A program made the position numbers and the translations under genes. 64,000 bases of DNA, taken from NCBI RefSeq assembly GCF_025717555.1, contig NZ_JAJIRP010000007.1, positions 1 through 64,000 on the forward strand, written 5' to 3'. Source of the stretch: Paucibacter sp. B2R-40. GTDB taxonomy: Bacteria; Pseudomonadota; Gammaproteobacteria; Burkholderiales; Burkholderiaceae_C. The notes beneath the pieces were generated by a model. That model was not told the DNA's origin, did not search any database, and saw only the letters and a list, made by a program, of their open reading frames with translations. Below, piece after piece: positions 44,430 through 53,884 of the stretch. Positions within the stretch are counted from its first letter, which is position 1, and each line of letters starts with the position of its first letter.

Positions 44430-45122
44430 TCAATGTTTCTGGTACTGCGTTTCGCCGAACAGGATTTCACGCGCGCGGTCGTCGGTGAGTGATTTGCGCT
44501 TCTCCGACAGAACATCCAAACCGCGCTGCACGGCAGGCCGAGCGGCGATCTCGTCAAACCAACCTTTCAGATGCGGGTAGTCGCTGAGCTCCACGCCTTG
44601 GTTTTTCCACGAGCGCAACCAAGGAAAGACGGCAATGTCGGCGATGCTGTATTCGCGGCCGCCGAGATAGGTGGAACTCGCCAAGCGCGTGTTCATCACG
44701 GTGTAAAGACGCTGTGCTTCACTGCTGTACCTGTCAATGGCGTATTTGATTTTCTCAGGTGCGTAGATACGAAAGTGATGTGCTTGCCCGAGCATGGGGC
44801 CGACACCACCCATCTGGAACATCAGCCATTGCAGGACTTCGTACTTGGACGCAGTGTCCTTGGGCAGGAATTGACCCGTCTTGCCGGCCAGGTACAGCAA
44901 AATGGCACCGGACTCGAACAGCGATAGGGCTTTGTTGTCCGGCCCTGCGGGGTCGATCAAGGCAGGAATCTTGTTATTTGGACTGATGGAGAGGAATTTA
45001 TGCTCGAATTGGGCGCCGCTGCCTATGTCCACAGGGATCACCCGATAGGGCAAACCGCATTCTTCCAACATGATGTGAACTTTGTGGCCGTTGGGCGTAG
45101 GCCATGAATACACTTCGATCAT
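44430..45122 (-). CDS. Glutathione S-transferase family protein (YfcG/Nu-class-like)
   Basis: 230 residues. The N-terminal thioredoxin fold has 'SWPTPNGHKVHIMLEECGLPY', with T/N at the position of the YfcG active site (glutathione-stacking, disulfide-bond oxidoreductase type), and 'NNKIPALIDPAG' then 'LFESGAILLYLA' for glutathione. The C-terminal helical domain has 'YSIADIAVFPWLRSW'. Likely a disulfide reductase with glutathione rather than a classical transferase. ATG at 45122 chosen with GGTGGAG upstream. Confidence 0.9.
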   Translation of the reverse strand: MIEVYSWPTPNGHKVHIMLEECGLPYRVIPVDIGSGAQFEHKFLSISPNNKIPALIDPAGPDNKALSLFESGAILLYLAGKTGQFLPKDTASKYEVLQWLMFQMGGVGPMLGQAHHFRIYAPEKIKYAIDRYSSEAQRLYTVMNTRLASSTYLGGREYSIADIAVFPWLRSWKNQGVELSDYPHLKGWFDEIAARPAVQRGLDVLSEKRKSLTDDRAREILFGETQYQKH

Positions 45123-45188
45123 TTTGTTCTCCACCGGTCAAAGCAGATGCAATTTGCGTCTTCACCGTTCAGCGCATTGTCCTAGCTC

Positions 45189-45932
45189 ATGTTTTTTAAG
45201 CAAGTAAAACACTGGTTTGTTGTGCGAGCGAGTGCAGCTCGTTGGCGGCCCATTCACGACTGGGCCGAAGGTCGTAACGCTCAATTTCGTATCTCCAGGG
45301 ATGGCCGAGGTTTTTTGATTGAGCAGCCCAAGGCCTTGCCCGGTAGCCTGCGCATCGAGTGGGGACCATCGCAGCGGGCCTATATCGAGGGCAACGAACT
45401 TCGCATTCGCTGCGAGTTACGCCTGCATGGCGACCTGCAGATGATGGTGCTGTGCCGTGCTTTGATGGATAAGCTGGAGTCGGCGGTGTTCGAGGCCTAC
45501 ACGGATACGCTGAAGACCCGCGTAGACACCGACACGCCGGAAGAAATGCGCTGGTTGGTGATGCTGCCTAAGTTCAATCAAATCAGCTCCAAGCTGGTGC
45601 GTCAACGATTTGGTGCGGTAGGCGTCAACAAGGAGTTGGTGGGTGCTTGGTTGGAGGGCGAATTGAGTGAGGTTTTGGCGCAAGCGAGCCAAGACTTGCT
45701 GCCCGAGGGCCAGCCCTTTGTGCTGATGACGATGCGCGGCAATGCTTATTTGCGCACGGCCATGGCTGAGCCCTCTCTGGCGCAAATTCAGGGCCTGGTC
45801 AAACTGCTGGAGTTGGCCTGCCGGGAGTTGCTCAGGGTCAATGAGCGGCTCACCGATCGCAGCCCCTGGCCAACCACGACTTCGATTGCCTGGCAAAGTT
45901 CGCGCCCAGACGAGGATCCGGCTCAGGCTTGA
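45189..45932 (+). CDS. Hypothetical protein
   Basis: 247 residues. Not recognised. The sequence is soluble without signal peptide or membrane helix: 'WAEGRNAQFRISRDGRGFLIEQPKALPGSLRIEWGPSQRAYIEGNELRIRCEL' is beta-rich and the C-terminal half is helical with 'IQGLVKLLELACREL'. Codon use is like its neighbours. Divergent from the GST gene by 66 bp; its last 10 bp overlap the phosphotransferase gene on the other strand. Confidence 0.65.
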   Translation: MFFKQVKHWFVVRASAARWRPIHDWAEGRNAQFRISRDGRGFLIEQPKALPGSLRIEWGPSQRAYIEGNELRIRCELRLHGDLQMMVLCRALMDKLESAVFEAYTDTLKTRVDTDTPEEMRWLVMLPKFNQISSKLVRQRFGAVGVNKELVGAWLEGELSEVLAQASQDLLPEGQPFVLMTMRGNAYLRTAMAEPSLAQIQGLVKLLELACRELLRVNERLTDRSPWPTTTSIAWQSSRPDEDPAQA

Positions 45933-47008
45933 AGTGCTTGTCGCTGTGCGAAGGTCCATGCAAGCTCAGCCAAGGGTCTTGCACCGGCCGCGGCGGCCTG
46001 GGCTTGGGCGCTGGAGGCCGTGCCGGTGCTGACACGCTTGGCAATGCCTTGCAAAATTGCGGCGATGCGGAACAGGTTGTAGGCCAGATAGAAGTTCCAG
46101 TCCGCTGTCAGTTGGGAGATGTCTGCGCGGCCACAGCGCTCGCAGTAACGGCGCAAATAGTCGGCTTCGGAAGGAATGCCAAGGGCCGTAAAATCCAGCC
46201 CGGCCAGACCACGCGCAGCCGGCGAGCTGTGAATGTGCCAAGTCATGCAGTGGTAGCTGAAGTCAGCCAAGGGATGACCCAAGGTCGACAATTCCCAGTC
46301 TAGAACGGCGACCACACGTGCTTGCTCGGGGTGGAAGACCAGATTGTCTAACCTGAAATCGCCATGCACGATGGCCACTTCGCCCGGGTCCAGCGCTGAC
46401 GCGGGGATATTGGCCGGCAGCCAAGCCATCAAGCGATCCATGGCTTCAATGGGCTCGGTGACAGAAGCCAGATATTGCTTGCTCCAGCGGCCGATTTGCC
46501 GCTCAAAGTAGTTGCCGGGCTTGCCGTAGTCGGCCAGCCCAATCGCCTGTGGATTGACACGGTGCAGGGCCGCGATGACGCGGTTCATTTCTTCATAGAT
46601 GGCCGCCCGCTCAGCAGCACTCATGCCTGGCAACGCCGGGTCCCAGAGTACCCGGCCGGGTATGAATTCCATGATGTAAAAGGCGCGCCCGATGACGGAT
46701 TCGTCTTCGCACAGCGCCAGCATGCGCGGCACCGGCACGTCGCTGCCTGCCAGGGCTGACATCACAGTGAATTCGCGTTCGATCGCATGAGCCGAAGGCA
46801 GTAGCTTGGCCGCAGGTGCTGGTTTGGAGCGCATCACATAGGCTTGGCTGGGTGTGTTCAGTTTGTAAGTGGGGTTGGATTGCCCACCCTTGAACTGCTC
46901 AATGCTCAAGGGGCCGGCAAAGCCGGCCACATGCGCGGCGAGCCATGCTCCGAGTGCCTCGGCATCAATGGCTTGCGCGGGTGCTTTTGTTCCGGTGAAA
47001 GCTTCCAT
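45923..47008 (-). CDS. Phosphotransferase family protein (APH-type, ACAD10/11-like kinase domain)
   Basis: 361 residues. Aminoglycoside phosphotransferase-like kinase fold: 'FKGGQSNPTYKLN' (glycine loop), 'VHGDFRLDNLVFHP' (catalytic HGD motif, about residue 215) and 'VLDWELSTLGHPLADFSYH' (metal-binding DWE/D). Homologues in acyl-CoA metabolism phosphorylate 4-hydroxyacyl-CoA-type compounds, and the eukaryotic ACAD10/11 carries this domain. No acyl-CoA dehydrogenase gene is adjacent. ATG at 47008 fits the start of similarity. Confidence 0.88.
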   Translation of the reverse strand: MEAFTGTKAPAQAIDAEALGAWLAAHVAGFAGPLSIEQFKGGQSNPTYKLNTPSQAYVMRSKPAPAAKLLPSAHAIEREFTVMSALAGSDVPVPRMLALCEDESVIGRAFYIMEFIPGRVLWDPALPGMSAAERAAIYEEMNRVIAALHRVNPQAIGLADYGKPGNYFERQIGRWSKQYLASVTEPIEAMDRLMAWLPANIPASALDPGEVAIVHGDFRLDNLVFHPEQARVVAVLDWELSTLGHPLADFSYHCMTWHIHSSPAARGLAGLDFTALGIPSEADYLRRYCERCGRADISQLTADWNFYLAYNLFRIAAILQGIAKRVSTGTASSAQAQAAAAGARPLAELAWTFAQRQALQA

Positions 47009-47089
47009 GGATCTCTCTTCTTGAAGTCTCAAGTTGCAAATTGACTGGGCCGGCATCGGTAGATCCGGCAGTTGTTCGATTGCGATTTG

Positions 47090-47794
47090 CTAACGGTTAG
47101 CGATCGCCAGCAGCTTTTCACGGTTGAGCACCACCAGACGGGTGGGCTCGACACGCACAGCGCCGTCTCGCTCCAAGGCCTTCAGCTCTTGATTGACGCG
47201 TTGGCGTGAGGCTCCCAGCAGCTGCGCCAAGTCTTCTTGCGCGAGTTGCAAGCCGATGCGTATCTCCTCGCCCTGGCGCACGCCATACGAGCGCGCCAGC
47301 AGCAAAATTTGCTTGGCCAAGCGTGAAGCCAGGGGCAGGGTGTTGAGATCCTCCACCGCATTGAACATCAGCCGCAAGCGCCGGCAGTTCAACCTCAGCA
47401 GCGCTTCGTAAAGTTCGGTGTGGCGTTGCAGCAATTCTCTGAAGTCAGGCTTGCGTACGATCAGCAAAGTGGTCTCACCATGGGTGGTCGCGTCGTGCGT
47501 GCGGGGCATGCCGTCGAACAAAGAGATATCGCCAAACCATGTTCCGGGCTCCACATAAGTCAAAGATACCTGTTTGCCCGCCAAGGAGACGGAGCTGATC
47601 CGCACAGCGCCCTTGGCGACGCCCACCCATTCCTCGGCGGGCTCGCCTCGGCAAGACAGCAAGCTGTCATCACCCAAGCGACGCACCGTAGCGCGGGACA
47701 ATATGTCTTCGCGCAACGGCTCGGAAAGTTTTGAAAACCAAGAGCCCGCGTCGATTTCGTTGCGTTCGCTGAGTGTAAGAACGGTGCTATTCAT
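47090..47794 (-). CDS. Crp/Fnr family transcriptional regulator
   Basis: 234 residues. Cyclic nucleotide-binding beta-roll at about 20-135 ('VYVEPGTWFGDISLFDGMPRTHDATTHGETTLL' region). No Fnr-type N-terminal cysteine cluster, so it is not an iron-sulfur sensor. The C-terminal winged helix has 'AQEDLAQLLGASRQRVNQELKALERDG'. Ligand unknown. ATG at 47794. Divergent from the FimV-like gene. Confidence 0.9.
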   Translation of the reverse strand: MNSTVLTLSERNEIDAGSWFSKLSEPLREDILSRATVRRLGDDSLLSCRGEPAEEWVGVAKGAVRISSVSLAGKQVSLTYVEPGTWFGDISLFDGMPRTHDATTHGETTLLIVRKPDFRELLQRHTELYEALLRLNCRRLRLMFNAVEDLNTLPLASRLAKQILLLARSYGVRQGEEIRIGLQLAQEDLAQLLGASRQRVNQELKALERDGAVRVEPTRLVVLNREKLLAIANR

Positions 47795-48023
47795 ACTTTG
47801 TCGCTGAAGTGACAACAGGGCGTTGCCTGTCTTGCATTAGATTGTCCATGAGTGAGGCGACGCCGGTTTGATCGCGCGTGGCGCTGCGTTGGCAAAGTGC
47901 CCACGGTCGACGGTCACTAGAGTCGGTTGATCGCCGGAGCACATATACAACGCCGGCCCAGATGGCGTGATTGAGGCCGGTTCAGCCATGCTAGAGTCAG
48001 TCGAAATAACATTGGCCGCCGGC

Positions 48024-50198
48024 ATGGACCGAGATATCGCAGTGCCCCCCATTCATTTACGTGGCGCCAGTAGGCGCATCTGCTTGCTGAGCGCCTTGGC
48101 CTTTGGGCCCCTGGGGCTGTTGGGCCTGTTGGGCAATGCCCAGGCGCTGGGTTTAGGTCGCCCGCAAACGCTTTCGGTGCTGGGTCAGCCATTGCTGCTG
48201 TCTTTCCCGCTCAGTCTTCGTGCAGACGAATCGCTTTCGATGGACTGCGTGTTTGCCGAAGTTATGGCGGGTGGCGTGAAACTGCCAGCAAACAAAGTGG
48301 GTGTGCGCCTTGTGGGCGAGAGCGAAACCAATTTGCGTGCGATTCGCGTGCTGAGTTCCGTGCCTATTGAGGAGCCAATCCTCAACGTCACTTTGAGTCT
48401 CGGATGCCCGCCGCGCTTGACGCGGCAGTTCAGTGCCTTGATGGATCCTCCGACTGCGCAGAGCGGCGCTTCGCACGAGTCACATTCAAGCGGCGAAAGC
48501 CCGCGAGTGTTGTCGCCGGCCCTGCGGGCTGCTTTGGCCACAGCAGATGCCAAACCCAAAGAGTTGTTGGGGGCAAGCTTGCCGGATGCGATTGGGCAAG
48601 AGCGCTTGACGGCGACCAAAGTTCCTGAGGATAGATCGAGCGCAAAGCGGGCGCTTGAGCAGGCCGGCAAGCATCGCAATTCGCCGCTTGTAGCGGACGC
48701 ACCTGTACCGCCCCCCCGTTCAAAGACGACAAAGATTTCGAAAGCAGCAAGGCCGCAGAATGCTGCGATTGCAGGCGCGGCCGAGCCGCAACTGCGTTTG
48801 GAAGCCTTTGATGCCAATGCGGCCGCAGCGAACAATTCAGCAGCCGCAGCCTCTGCGGCCGAGGCGGCCATGGCGCGTCTGCAAAAAGTCGAAGCGGGTT
48901 TACTCGGGCTGCAATCCGAATATCGCAGCAATGCGCTGAAATTAAGTGCTATGCGCCAAGGGGTTGAGGCCGGATCGCCACCAGCGTCTGGCAATTCACC
49001 CAATGTGCTGACCTGGGGTTTGGGGGCGCTCAGCTTGCTGCTGGGTGCTGCCCTGGCATATCTGTGGCGTCGCCGATCGCATCATCAGGCAGGGATTGAC
49101 GGCAATTGGTGGGGGCCTGCGTCCGAGCAGACAGCTGCCGAAGTCGCCAAGGATGCCGAACCGGCTTGGAAGGCTTCGAATACCGGGCAAGCCGAGCCTC
49201 AAGACTATGCCGACTTGCCACCTCTCAATGCTGACCCTCTGCGCGGCAGCGATGAGCCGACCCGGCCTGCCGATGCGATGCCGCAAGAGCACACGATTGC
49301 ACTGCCGCACAGCGTGACGGCTGATTTTGCGGCGATTCCGGCCACCATGCCGGCCGAGTTGCCGGAGAAAGATGCGTCGGGTCTGGCGCGAATTTCTCAA
49401 TTGATGAGTGGCGACTTGAGTCTTGAGCCGCTCAGCGTGCAGTTCATCGACCCCTCGGACAGCATTGCTGCAGCGTTCGGTGCCGTGGGTAGTGCGGCCA
49501 ATTTGGGTAGTTCGGCCAGCGCTGATCAGCACCTGGTCAGCGTTGAGGAGTTGATTGACTTGGAGCAGCAGGTCGATTTCTTTTTGGTCTTGGGGCAGGA
49601 CGAGGCGGCTGTGGACTTGCTGCATGGGCAGCTGAAGCAGGGGGTGGCTGGTGCAAGCAGCTCGGCCTTGCCTTACCTAAAACTGATGGAAATATGTCAG
49701 CAGCGCGGCGATGCTTTGGCCTTTGCCGACATTGCAGGGCGTTACGCGGTCGAGTTCAATGCCTCTCCGCCCGCCTGGGATGTGAATTTGGAGTTGGGGC
49801 AGGGGCTTGAGGCCTACCCTTCGGTGGTTCGCAGCTTGCAGTCGCGATGGTCCGACAGCAGCGCCAGCATGGTGGCACTGCAGAGGTTGTTGTCCTCCAA
49901 AGACGGGCGATCGGCTAGCTTTGATTTGCCGGCGCTACGCGATCTGTTGCTGCTTTACAGCGTCGCCCGCGACCGCTCTGAACATGAAGTGCGCGGCGAA
50001 GAGATTGACCTGTTCTTGCCCTTGGAGTCCAACTTGGAGGCCGGTCATCCGACCGGTTTTGACCTGATGGCCACCATGGTGTGGCAAGGCAAGCCCGGCT
50101 TGGATGGGGGCGCGGGGCGAGCTGTGCCCGTGGACGTGGACATCTTGCTTGAAGATGCTGGCGTCATTGGGCCGACAAGCGGCGCAGGCAAGCCCTGA
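48024..50198 (+). CDS. FimV-like membrane protein
   Basis: 724 residues. Signal or anchor at about 20-38, then 'LGLGRPQTLSVLGQPLLLSFPLSLRADE', the N-terminal FimV-type domain of betaproteobacteria. A low-complexity Ala-rich and coiled-coil section follows (about 250-315), then one membrane helix (about 330-350, 'LGALSLLLGAALAYLWRRR'). The cytoplasmic acidic part ends with 'SVEELIDLEQQVDFFLVLGQDEAAVDLL' (about 505-535) and a TPR-like tail as in FimV. FimV helps pilus assembly and polar organisation. No LysM domain seen. No pilus gene is adjacent. The start among several in-frame ATGs (47967, 47988, 48024) is uncertain. Confidence 0.75.
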   Translation: MDRDIAVPPIHLRGASRRICLLSALAFGPLGLLGLLGNAQALGLGRPQTLSVLGQPLLLSFPLSLRADESLSMDCVFAEVMAGGVKLPANKVGVRLVGESETNLRAIRVLSSVPIEEPILNVTLSLGCPPRLTRQFSALMDPPTAQSGASHESHSSGESPRVLSPALRAALATADAKPKELLGASLPDAIGQERLTATKVPEDRSSAKRALEQAGKHRNSPLVADAPVPPPRSKTTKISKAARPQNAAIAGAAEPQLRLEAFDANAAAANNSAAAASAAEAAMARLQKVEAGLLGLQSEYRSNALKLSAMRQGVEAGSPPASGNSPNVLTWGLGALSLLLGAALAYLWRRRSHHQAGIDGNWWGPASEQTAAEVAKDAEPAWKASNTGQAEPQDYADLPPLNADPLRGSDEPTRPADAMPQEHTIALPHSVTADFAAIPATMPAELPEKDASGLARISQLMSGDLSLEPLSVQFIDPSDSIAAAFGAVGSAANLGSSASADQHLVSVEELIDLEQQVDFFLVLGQDEAAVDLLHGQLKQGVAGASSSALPYLKLMEICQQRGDALAFADIAGRYAVEFNASPPAWDVNLELGQGLEAYPSVVRSLQSRWSDSSASMVALQRLLSSKDGRSASFDLPALRDLLLLYSVARDRSEHEVRGEEIDLFLPLESNLEAGHPTGFDLMATMVWQGKPGLDGGAGRAVPVDVDILLEDAGVIGPTSGAGKP

Positions 50199-51374
50199 CT
50201 ACAGCTGCTGCAGCAGCGCCAAGGCTTGCTGCAAGGTCCGGTCTTGCTTGGCGAAACAAAATCTGATGATGGTCTGACCGTCCCCGTCAGCATAAAAGGC
50301 TGACATCGGGATCGCTGCGACGCCGAGTTCGCGGGTCAAATGCTCACATGCGCTTGGGCCCGACATGGCCCTGAGATGCTCAATCTCGCTGTAATCCACG
50401 GATTGAAAATAGCTGCCTTCACAAGGCAGTAGACGCAGCTTCGTGGTGGCCAATCCGGCGCGAAATAGATCGCGTTTGCGCTGGTAGAAGGCTGGCAATT
50501 GCAAATACGGCCCAGGGTCTTGCATATAAGTCGCCAAGCCGTATTGCATCGGCGTGTTGACCGAGAAGACGTTGTACTGATGGACCTTGCGGAACTCGTG
50601 CATCAAGGTTTTGGGTGCCAGTACATAACCGATCTTCCATCCGGTGACATGAAAAGTTTTGCCGAAGCTGCTGACGATGAAACTGCGCGCCAGCAATTCG
50701 GGGTAGCTCGCCACGCTTTGATGCTGCTCGTCGTCAAACACCATATGCTCGTAGACCTCATCGCTGATCACCAGGATATTCGTATCGCGCAAGGTCTCGG
50801 CCAGAGCCTGCATTTCGAGGGCGGTCCACACGGTAGCGCTGGGGTTGTGCGGGGTGTTGATGATCAGAGCGCGGGTGCGCGGCGTGATGGCGGCAGCCAA
50901 GCGTTCGAAGTCCGGGCGAAAGGTGGCAGGCGTCAAAGGCACACGCACCGCCACACCACCGGCTAACTCGATATTCGGCAGGTAGCTGTCGTAGCAAGGC
51001 TCCAACACGATAACCTCGTCGCCTGGGTGGACCACGCTCAACAGAGCGGTCAAGATGGCCTGTGTGGCGCCGGCGGTGATGGTGATCTCGTCATCCGGGC
51101 TGTAGCTGTGGCCGTACAGTGCAGCGACCTTGGTCGCGACGGCCTGGCGCAGCAGGGGGACGCCGGGCATGGGCGGGTATTGATTGTGATTGGCCCGCAT
51201 CGCCGCGTTGACCGCATCAAGCAGGGCCGGATCGCAATCAAAATCGGGGAAGCCTTGACCCAGGTTGACGGCGCCATGCGCTTGCGCCAAGGCCGACATG
51301 GTGCTGAAAATGGTGGTGCCGACGCGCGGCAGGCGGCTGCGCAGCGGCGGCGATAGGTATTGGCGCGTGCTCAT
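50199..51374 (-). CDS. PLP-dependent aminotransferase class I/II (methionine aminotransferase/YbdL-like)
   Basis: 391 residues. 'NLGQGFPDFDCDP' and 'NQYPPMPGVPLLR' begin the fold; 'NTPHNPSATVW' binds PLP through Asn, 'ISDEVYEHMVF' through Asp and Tyr, and the lysine sits in 'SFGKTFHVTGWKIGY'. The pattern matches YbdL and MtnE-type aminotransferases for methionine or aromatic 2-oxo acids. Downstream of cysB by 20 bp on the same strand, which fits sulfur amino acid metabolism. Adjacent, tail to tail, to the FimV-like gene without any gap. Confidence 0.9.
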   Translation of the reverse strand: MSTRQYLSPPLRSRLPRVGTTIFSTMSALAQAHGAVNLGQGFPDFDCDPALLDAVNAAMRANHNQYPPMPGVPLLRQAVATKVAALYGHSYSPDDEITITAGATQAILTALLSVVHPGDEVIVLEPCYDSYLPNIELAGGVAVRVPLTPATFRPDFERLAAAITPRTRALIINTPHNPSATVWTALEMQALAETLRDTNILVISDEVYEHMVFDDEQHQSVASYPELLARSFIVSSFGKTFHVTGWKIGYVLAPKTLMHEFRKVHQYNVFSVNTPMQYGLATYMQDPGPYLQLPAFYQRKRDLFRAGLATTKLRLLPCEGSYFQSVDYSEIEHLRAMSGPSACEHLTRELGVAAIPMSAFYADGDGQTIIRFCFAKQDRTLQQALALLQQL

Positions 51375-51394
51375 CAAGGCAGGTCCGCTTCAAG

Positions 51395-52339
51395 TCAAAG
51401 GCTGTAATCGGTGGTGTCGCCGCTCATGGCGCGCTCCAGCAGGTGGCGGTTCAGGCGGTCCGAGAGCAATTCCGCGAAGCTGTACACATAGTTGCGCAGA
51501 TAGGCGCCGCGCTTGAAGGCGATGCGGGTGACGTTTTGGCCGAACAAATGCCCCAAGGGGCGGGAGACCAAATCGCCGCCAGGGGGGTCTTCGCGCACCG
51601 CCATCTCGGCCACGATGCCTATGCCCATGCCTAAGCGCACATAGGTCTTGATCACATCTGAGTCGATCGCTTCGAGCACAAAATTGGGATGCAAATTGCG
51701 CGCCGCAAAGGCCTTGTCGATGCGGGTGCGGCCGGTAAAGCTGGGGTGATAGGACACGATGGGTTCACTGGCCAACTGCTCCAGCGTCGGCCGCTCGACC
51801 TGCGCCAGCGGATGGCCGGCCGGTACGACCAGAACATGCTGCCACTCGTAGCAGGGCAGGCTGACCAGTTCCTCGATATGGGCGAGCGATTCGGTCGCCA
51901 AGCCCACATCGGCGCTGTCGTCCAGCAGCATGCGCACGACTTGATCGGGCGTGCCCTGATGCAGGCTGACGCGCACCAGGGGCAGTTGGCGTCGCAATTG
52001 CGCCACCGGCCCGGGCAGCACATAGCGGGCCTGGGTGTGGGTGGTGGCGATCGAAAGCGTGCCGCTGTCTTGCTTGGAGAATTCCTCGCCAATGCGTTTC
52101 AAATTGCCGACTTCGCGCATGATGATTTCGATCGCGGCCAGTACTTGCTGGCCGGGTTCGGTAATGCGGCGCAGGCGCTTGCCATGGCGTGAAAAGATGT
52201 CGATGCCGAGTTCTTCTTCCAGCTCCAAAATCGCTTTTGAGACGCCGGGCTGCGAGGTGAACAAGGCCTTGGCGGTTTCCGTCAGGTTGAGGTTGCGGCG
52301 CGCCGCTTCTTGCACAAAGCGGAATTGATGCAGGTTCAT
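51395..52339 (-). CDS. cysB: LysR-type regulator CysB
   Basis: 314 residues. 'MNLHQFRFVQEAARRNLNLTETAKALFTSQPGVSKAILELEEELG' is the N-terminal helix-turn-helix and close to the CysB/Cbl consensus. The C-terminal sensor domain has 'IATTHTQARYVLP' and 'EAIDSDVIKTYVRLGMGIGIVA', CysB-like. Activates sulfate assimilation genes; the inducer is N-acetylserine in enterics. Overlaps the cbiX stop (ATGA). Confidence 0.95.
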   Translation of the reverse strand: MNLHQFRFVQEAARRNLNLTETAKALFTSQPGVSKAILELEEELGIDIFSRHGKRLRRITEPGQQVLAAIEIIMREVGNLKRIGEEFSKQDSGTLSIATTHTQARYVLPGPVAQLRRQLPLVRVSLHQGTPDQVVRMLLDDSADVGLATESLAHIEELVSLPCYEWQHVLVVPAGHPLAQVERPTLEQLASEPIVSYHPSFTGRTRIDKAFAARNLHPNFVLEAIDSDVIKTYVRLGMGIGIVAEMAVREDPPGGDLVSRPLGHLFGQNVTRIAFKRGAYLRNYVYSFAELLSDRLNRHLLERAMSGDTTDYSL

Positions 52340-52725
52340 GTTGGGGCGTCAGCTGATGGAGCCAGCCAAGCCAGACTCGATTCGGTCATCGCCTGGACTA
52401 CCGCTTCTTGTTCACCCAGGGCTGGATGCAGGTGCCACTCGACCGCCGGACCGCATTCTTCTCTGAGCCGCTCAAGCAGCGGAGGGATATCGCGCCGCAC
52501 ATGGCCGCCGGTGCCCAGAAACATCGGCACGATATGGATGCGCTGGCAGCCCAGAGCGACGAGTTCGCGCGCAGCTACTGCGAGCTCGGGCTGCATGAAC
52601 TCAAGATAGGCCAGGCGCAGGCCGAGCTGAGGGCGGCTCAGCGCAATTCGCCTTGCCACCTCTTTGAAGGGCTTGGCCCATTCGGGGTCGCGTGCGCCGT
52701 GCGCAAACAGCAGTAAACCGTCCAT
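52336..52725 (-). CDS. Sirohydrochlorin chelatase, CbiX/SirB short form
   Basis: 129 residues, the single-domain length of CbiX-S. H9 in 'LLLFAHGARDP' and H75 in 'MFLGTGGHVRRDI' match the two metal-handling histidines of the small chelatases. It inserts iron (siroheme, needed for sulfite reductase) or cobalt. Start at 52725. Translationally coupled to cysB, which ties siroheme to sulfate reduction. Confidence 0.9.
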   Translation of the reverse strand: MDGLLLFAHGARDPEWAKPFKEVARRIALSRPQLGLRLAYLEFMQPELAVAARELVALGCQRIHIVPMFLGTGGHVRRDIPPLLERLREECGPAVEWHLHPALGEQEAVVQAMTESSLAWLAPSADAPT

Positions 52726-52738
52726 GGTGTGTGTTATT

Positions 52739-53884
52739 TCAACGGTAACGCACCAGCCAGCCAAAGGCCGCCAGCGACAGGGCTAAATAGAACAAACTTG
52801 GGCCGGTGGCGACGAGCCAGGGCAGCCAGTTTCGCAAGATGCCGACATGGCCGGCGACGTTGTTGAGCAAGACAAAGCTGATGCCCAGCATGATGCCGCC
52901 AAAAACCTTCAAGCTGATACCGCCGGAGCGCCCATGCAGATAGGCAAACGGCAATGCCAGCGCCACCATCACAAAGCAGGCAAAGGGATAGATGGCTTTG
53001 CGCCAAAACTGGATTTGGTGAACCTGCGCGGACTGTTCTTGCGCCGATAGATGCTGGGTGTAACGGTAGAGCTCCAGCGTTGACATCGAAGCGGCCGGCA
53101 ACACCGCAGCGGCAATCACGCCGGCATGCAGCGAGCTCTTCCAATTCAGCTCGGCCAATTTGGTTTCGCGAACCGCCCGCAGCTCTTCTTTATCGCTCAG
53201 GTTGGTGTTGGCATTGACTTTGGTGCCAATGCTCAGCCATTCGGTCTGTGTCACGTCGGATAGGCGCCAAAAGCCTTTGGCGTCCACCATTGCGTGGCTT
53301 GCGGCAAGTCGGGAAATCAAGCCGCCAGCGTGATCAAACTCAAAGATCCGCACACCTTGCAGCCGTCCCGACGCGTCGGCCTGGCTGACGTTGATTGAAA
53401 AACTGCGCTCTTGCCCGTCAACCAGTTGGTGATCCTTCAGCCAAGCGCCGCGCCGCCCTTGCTCGACCGTGCCGACATATCGTGCGCGCATGGTGTCGGC
53501 TTGCAGGTCGAAGTAGGGCACGGCAAAGTCGCCGACCACAAAGGTCAGCGCAGCGAAGGCCGCCGCCAAATAGGCCAACAAGCCGAGTGCTCGGCCCGGC
53601 CCCAAGCCGCCGGTGCGAAGAATGGTGAACTCGCTGGACTGAGCCAGACCGGCCAGCGAGTAGATGCTGCCGATCAGCACGGCGATTGGAAACAGCTGGT
53701 AGAAATGGCCTGGAATGTCCATCAAGGCGAGCAAAGCCGCTTTGAACGCACCGGCTTCAACGCGGCGCATATTGTCGAGTTCGTCAATGAAGTCGATGAA
53801 GAAGAACAAGGACAGGAAGGCCAGGGAAACAAAAAACACCGAGCCCACAATGTCCCGGTAGAGCAGGCGGCGTACCGTCTTCAT
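52739..53884 (-). CDS. lptG: LPS export ABC transporter permease LptG
   Basis: 381 residues. Membrane helices at both ends enclose a periplasmic beta-jellyroll ('DGQERSFSINVSQADASGRLQGVRIFEF'). 'SSEFTILRTGGL' and the C-terminal helices 'GGISLKVFGGIMLGISFVLLNN' are typical. Works with LptF and LptB to lift lipopolysaccharide from the inner membrane. Start at 53884 overlaps the lptF stop (ATGA). Confidence 0.93.
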   Translation of the reverse strand: MKTVRRLLYRDIVGSVFFVSLAFLSLFFFIDFIDELDNMRRVEAGAFKAALLALMDIPGHFYQLFPIAVLIGSIYSLAGLAQSSEFTILRTGGLGPGRALGLLAYLAAAFAALTFVVGDFAVPYFDLQADTMRARYVGTVEQGRRGAWLKDHQLVDGQERSFSINVSQADASGRLQGVRIFEFDHAGGLISRLAASHAMVDAKGFWRLSDVTQTEWLSIGTKVNANTNLSDKEELRAVRETKLAELNWKSSLHAGVIAAAVLPAASMSTLELYRYTQHLSAQEQSAQVHQIQFWRKAIYPFACFVMVALALPFAYLHGRSGGISLKVFGGIMLGISFVLLNNVAGHVGILRNWLPWLVATGPSLFYLALSLAAFGWLVRYR

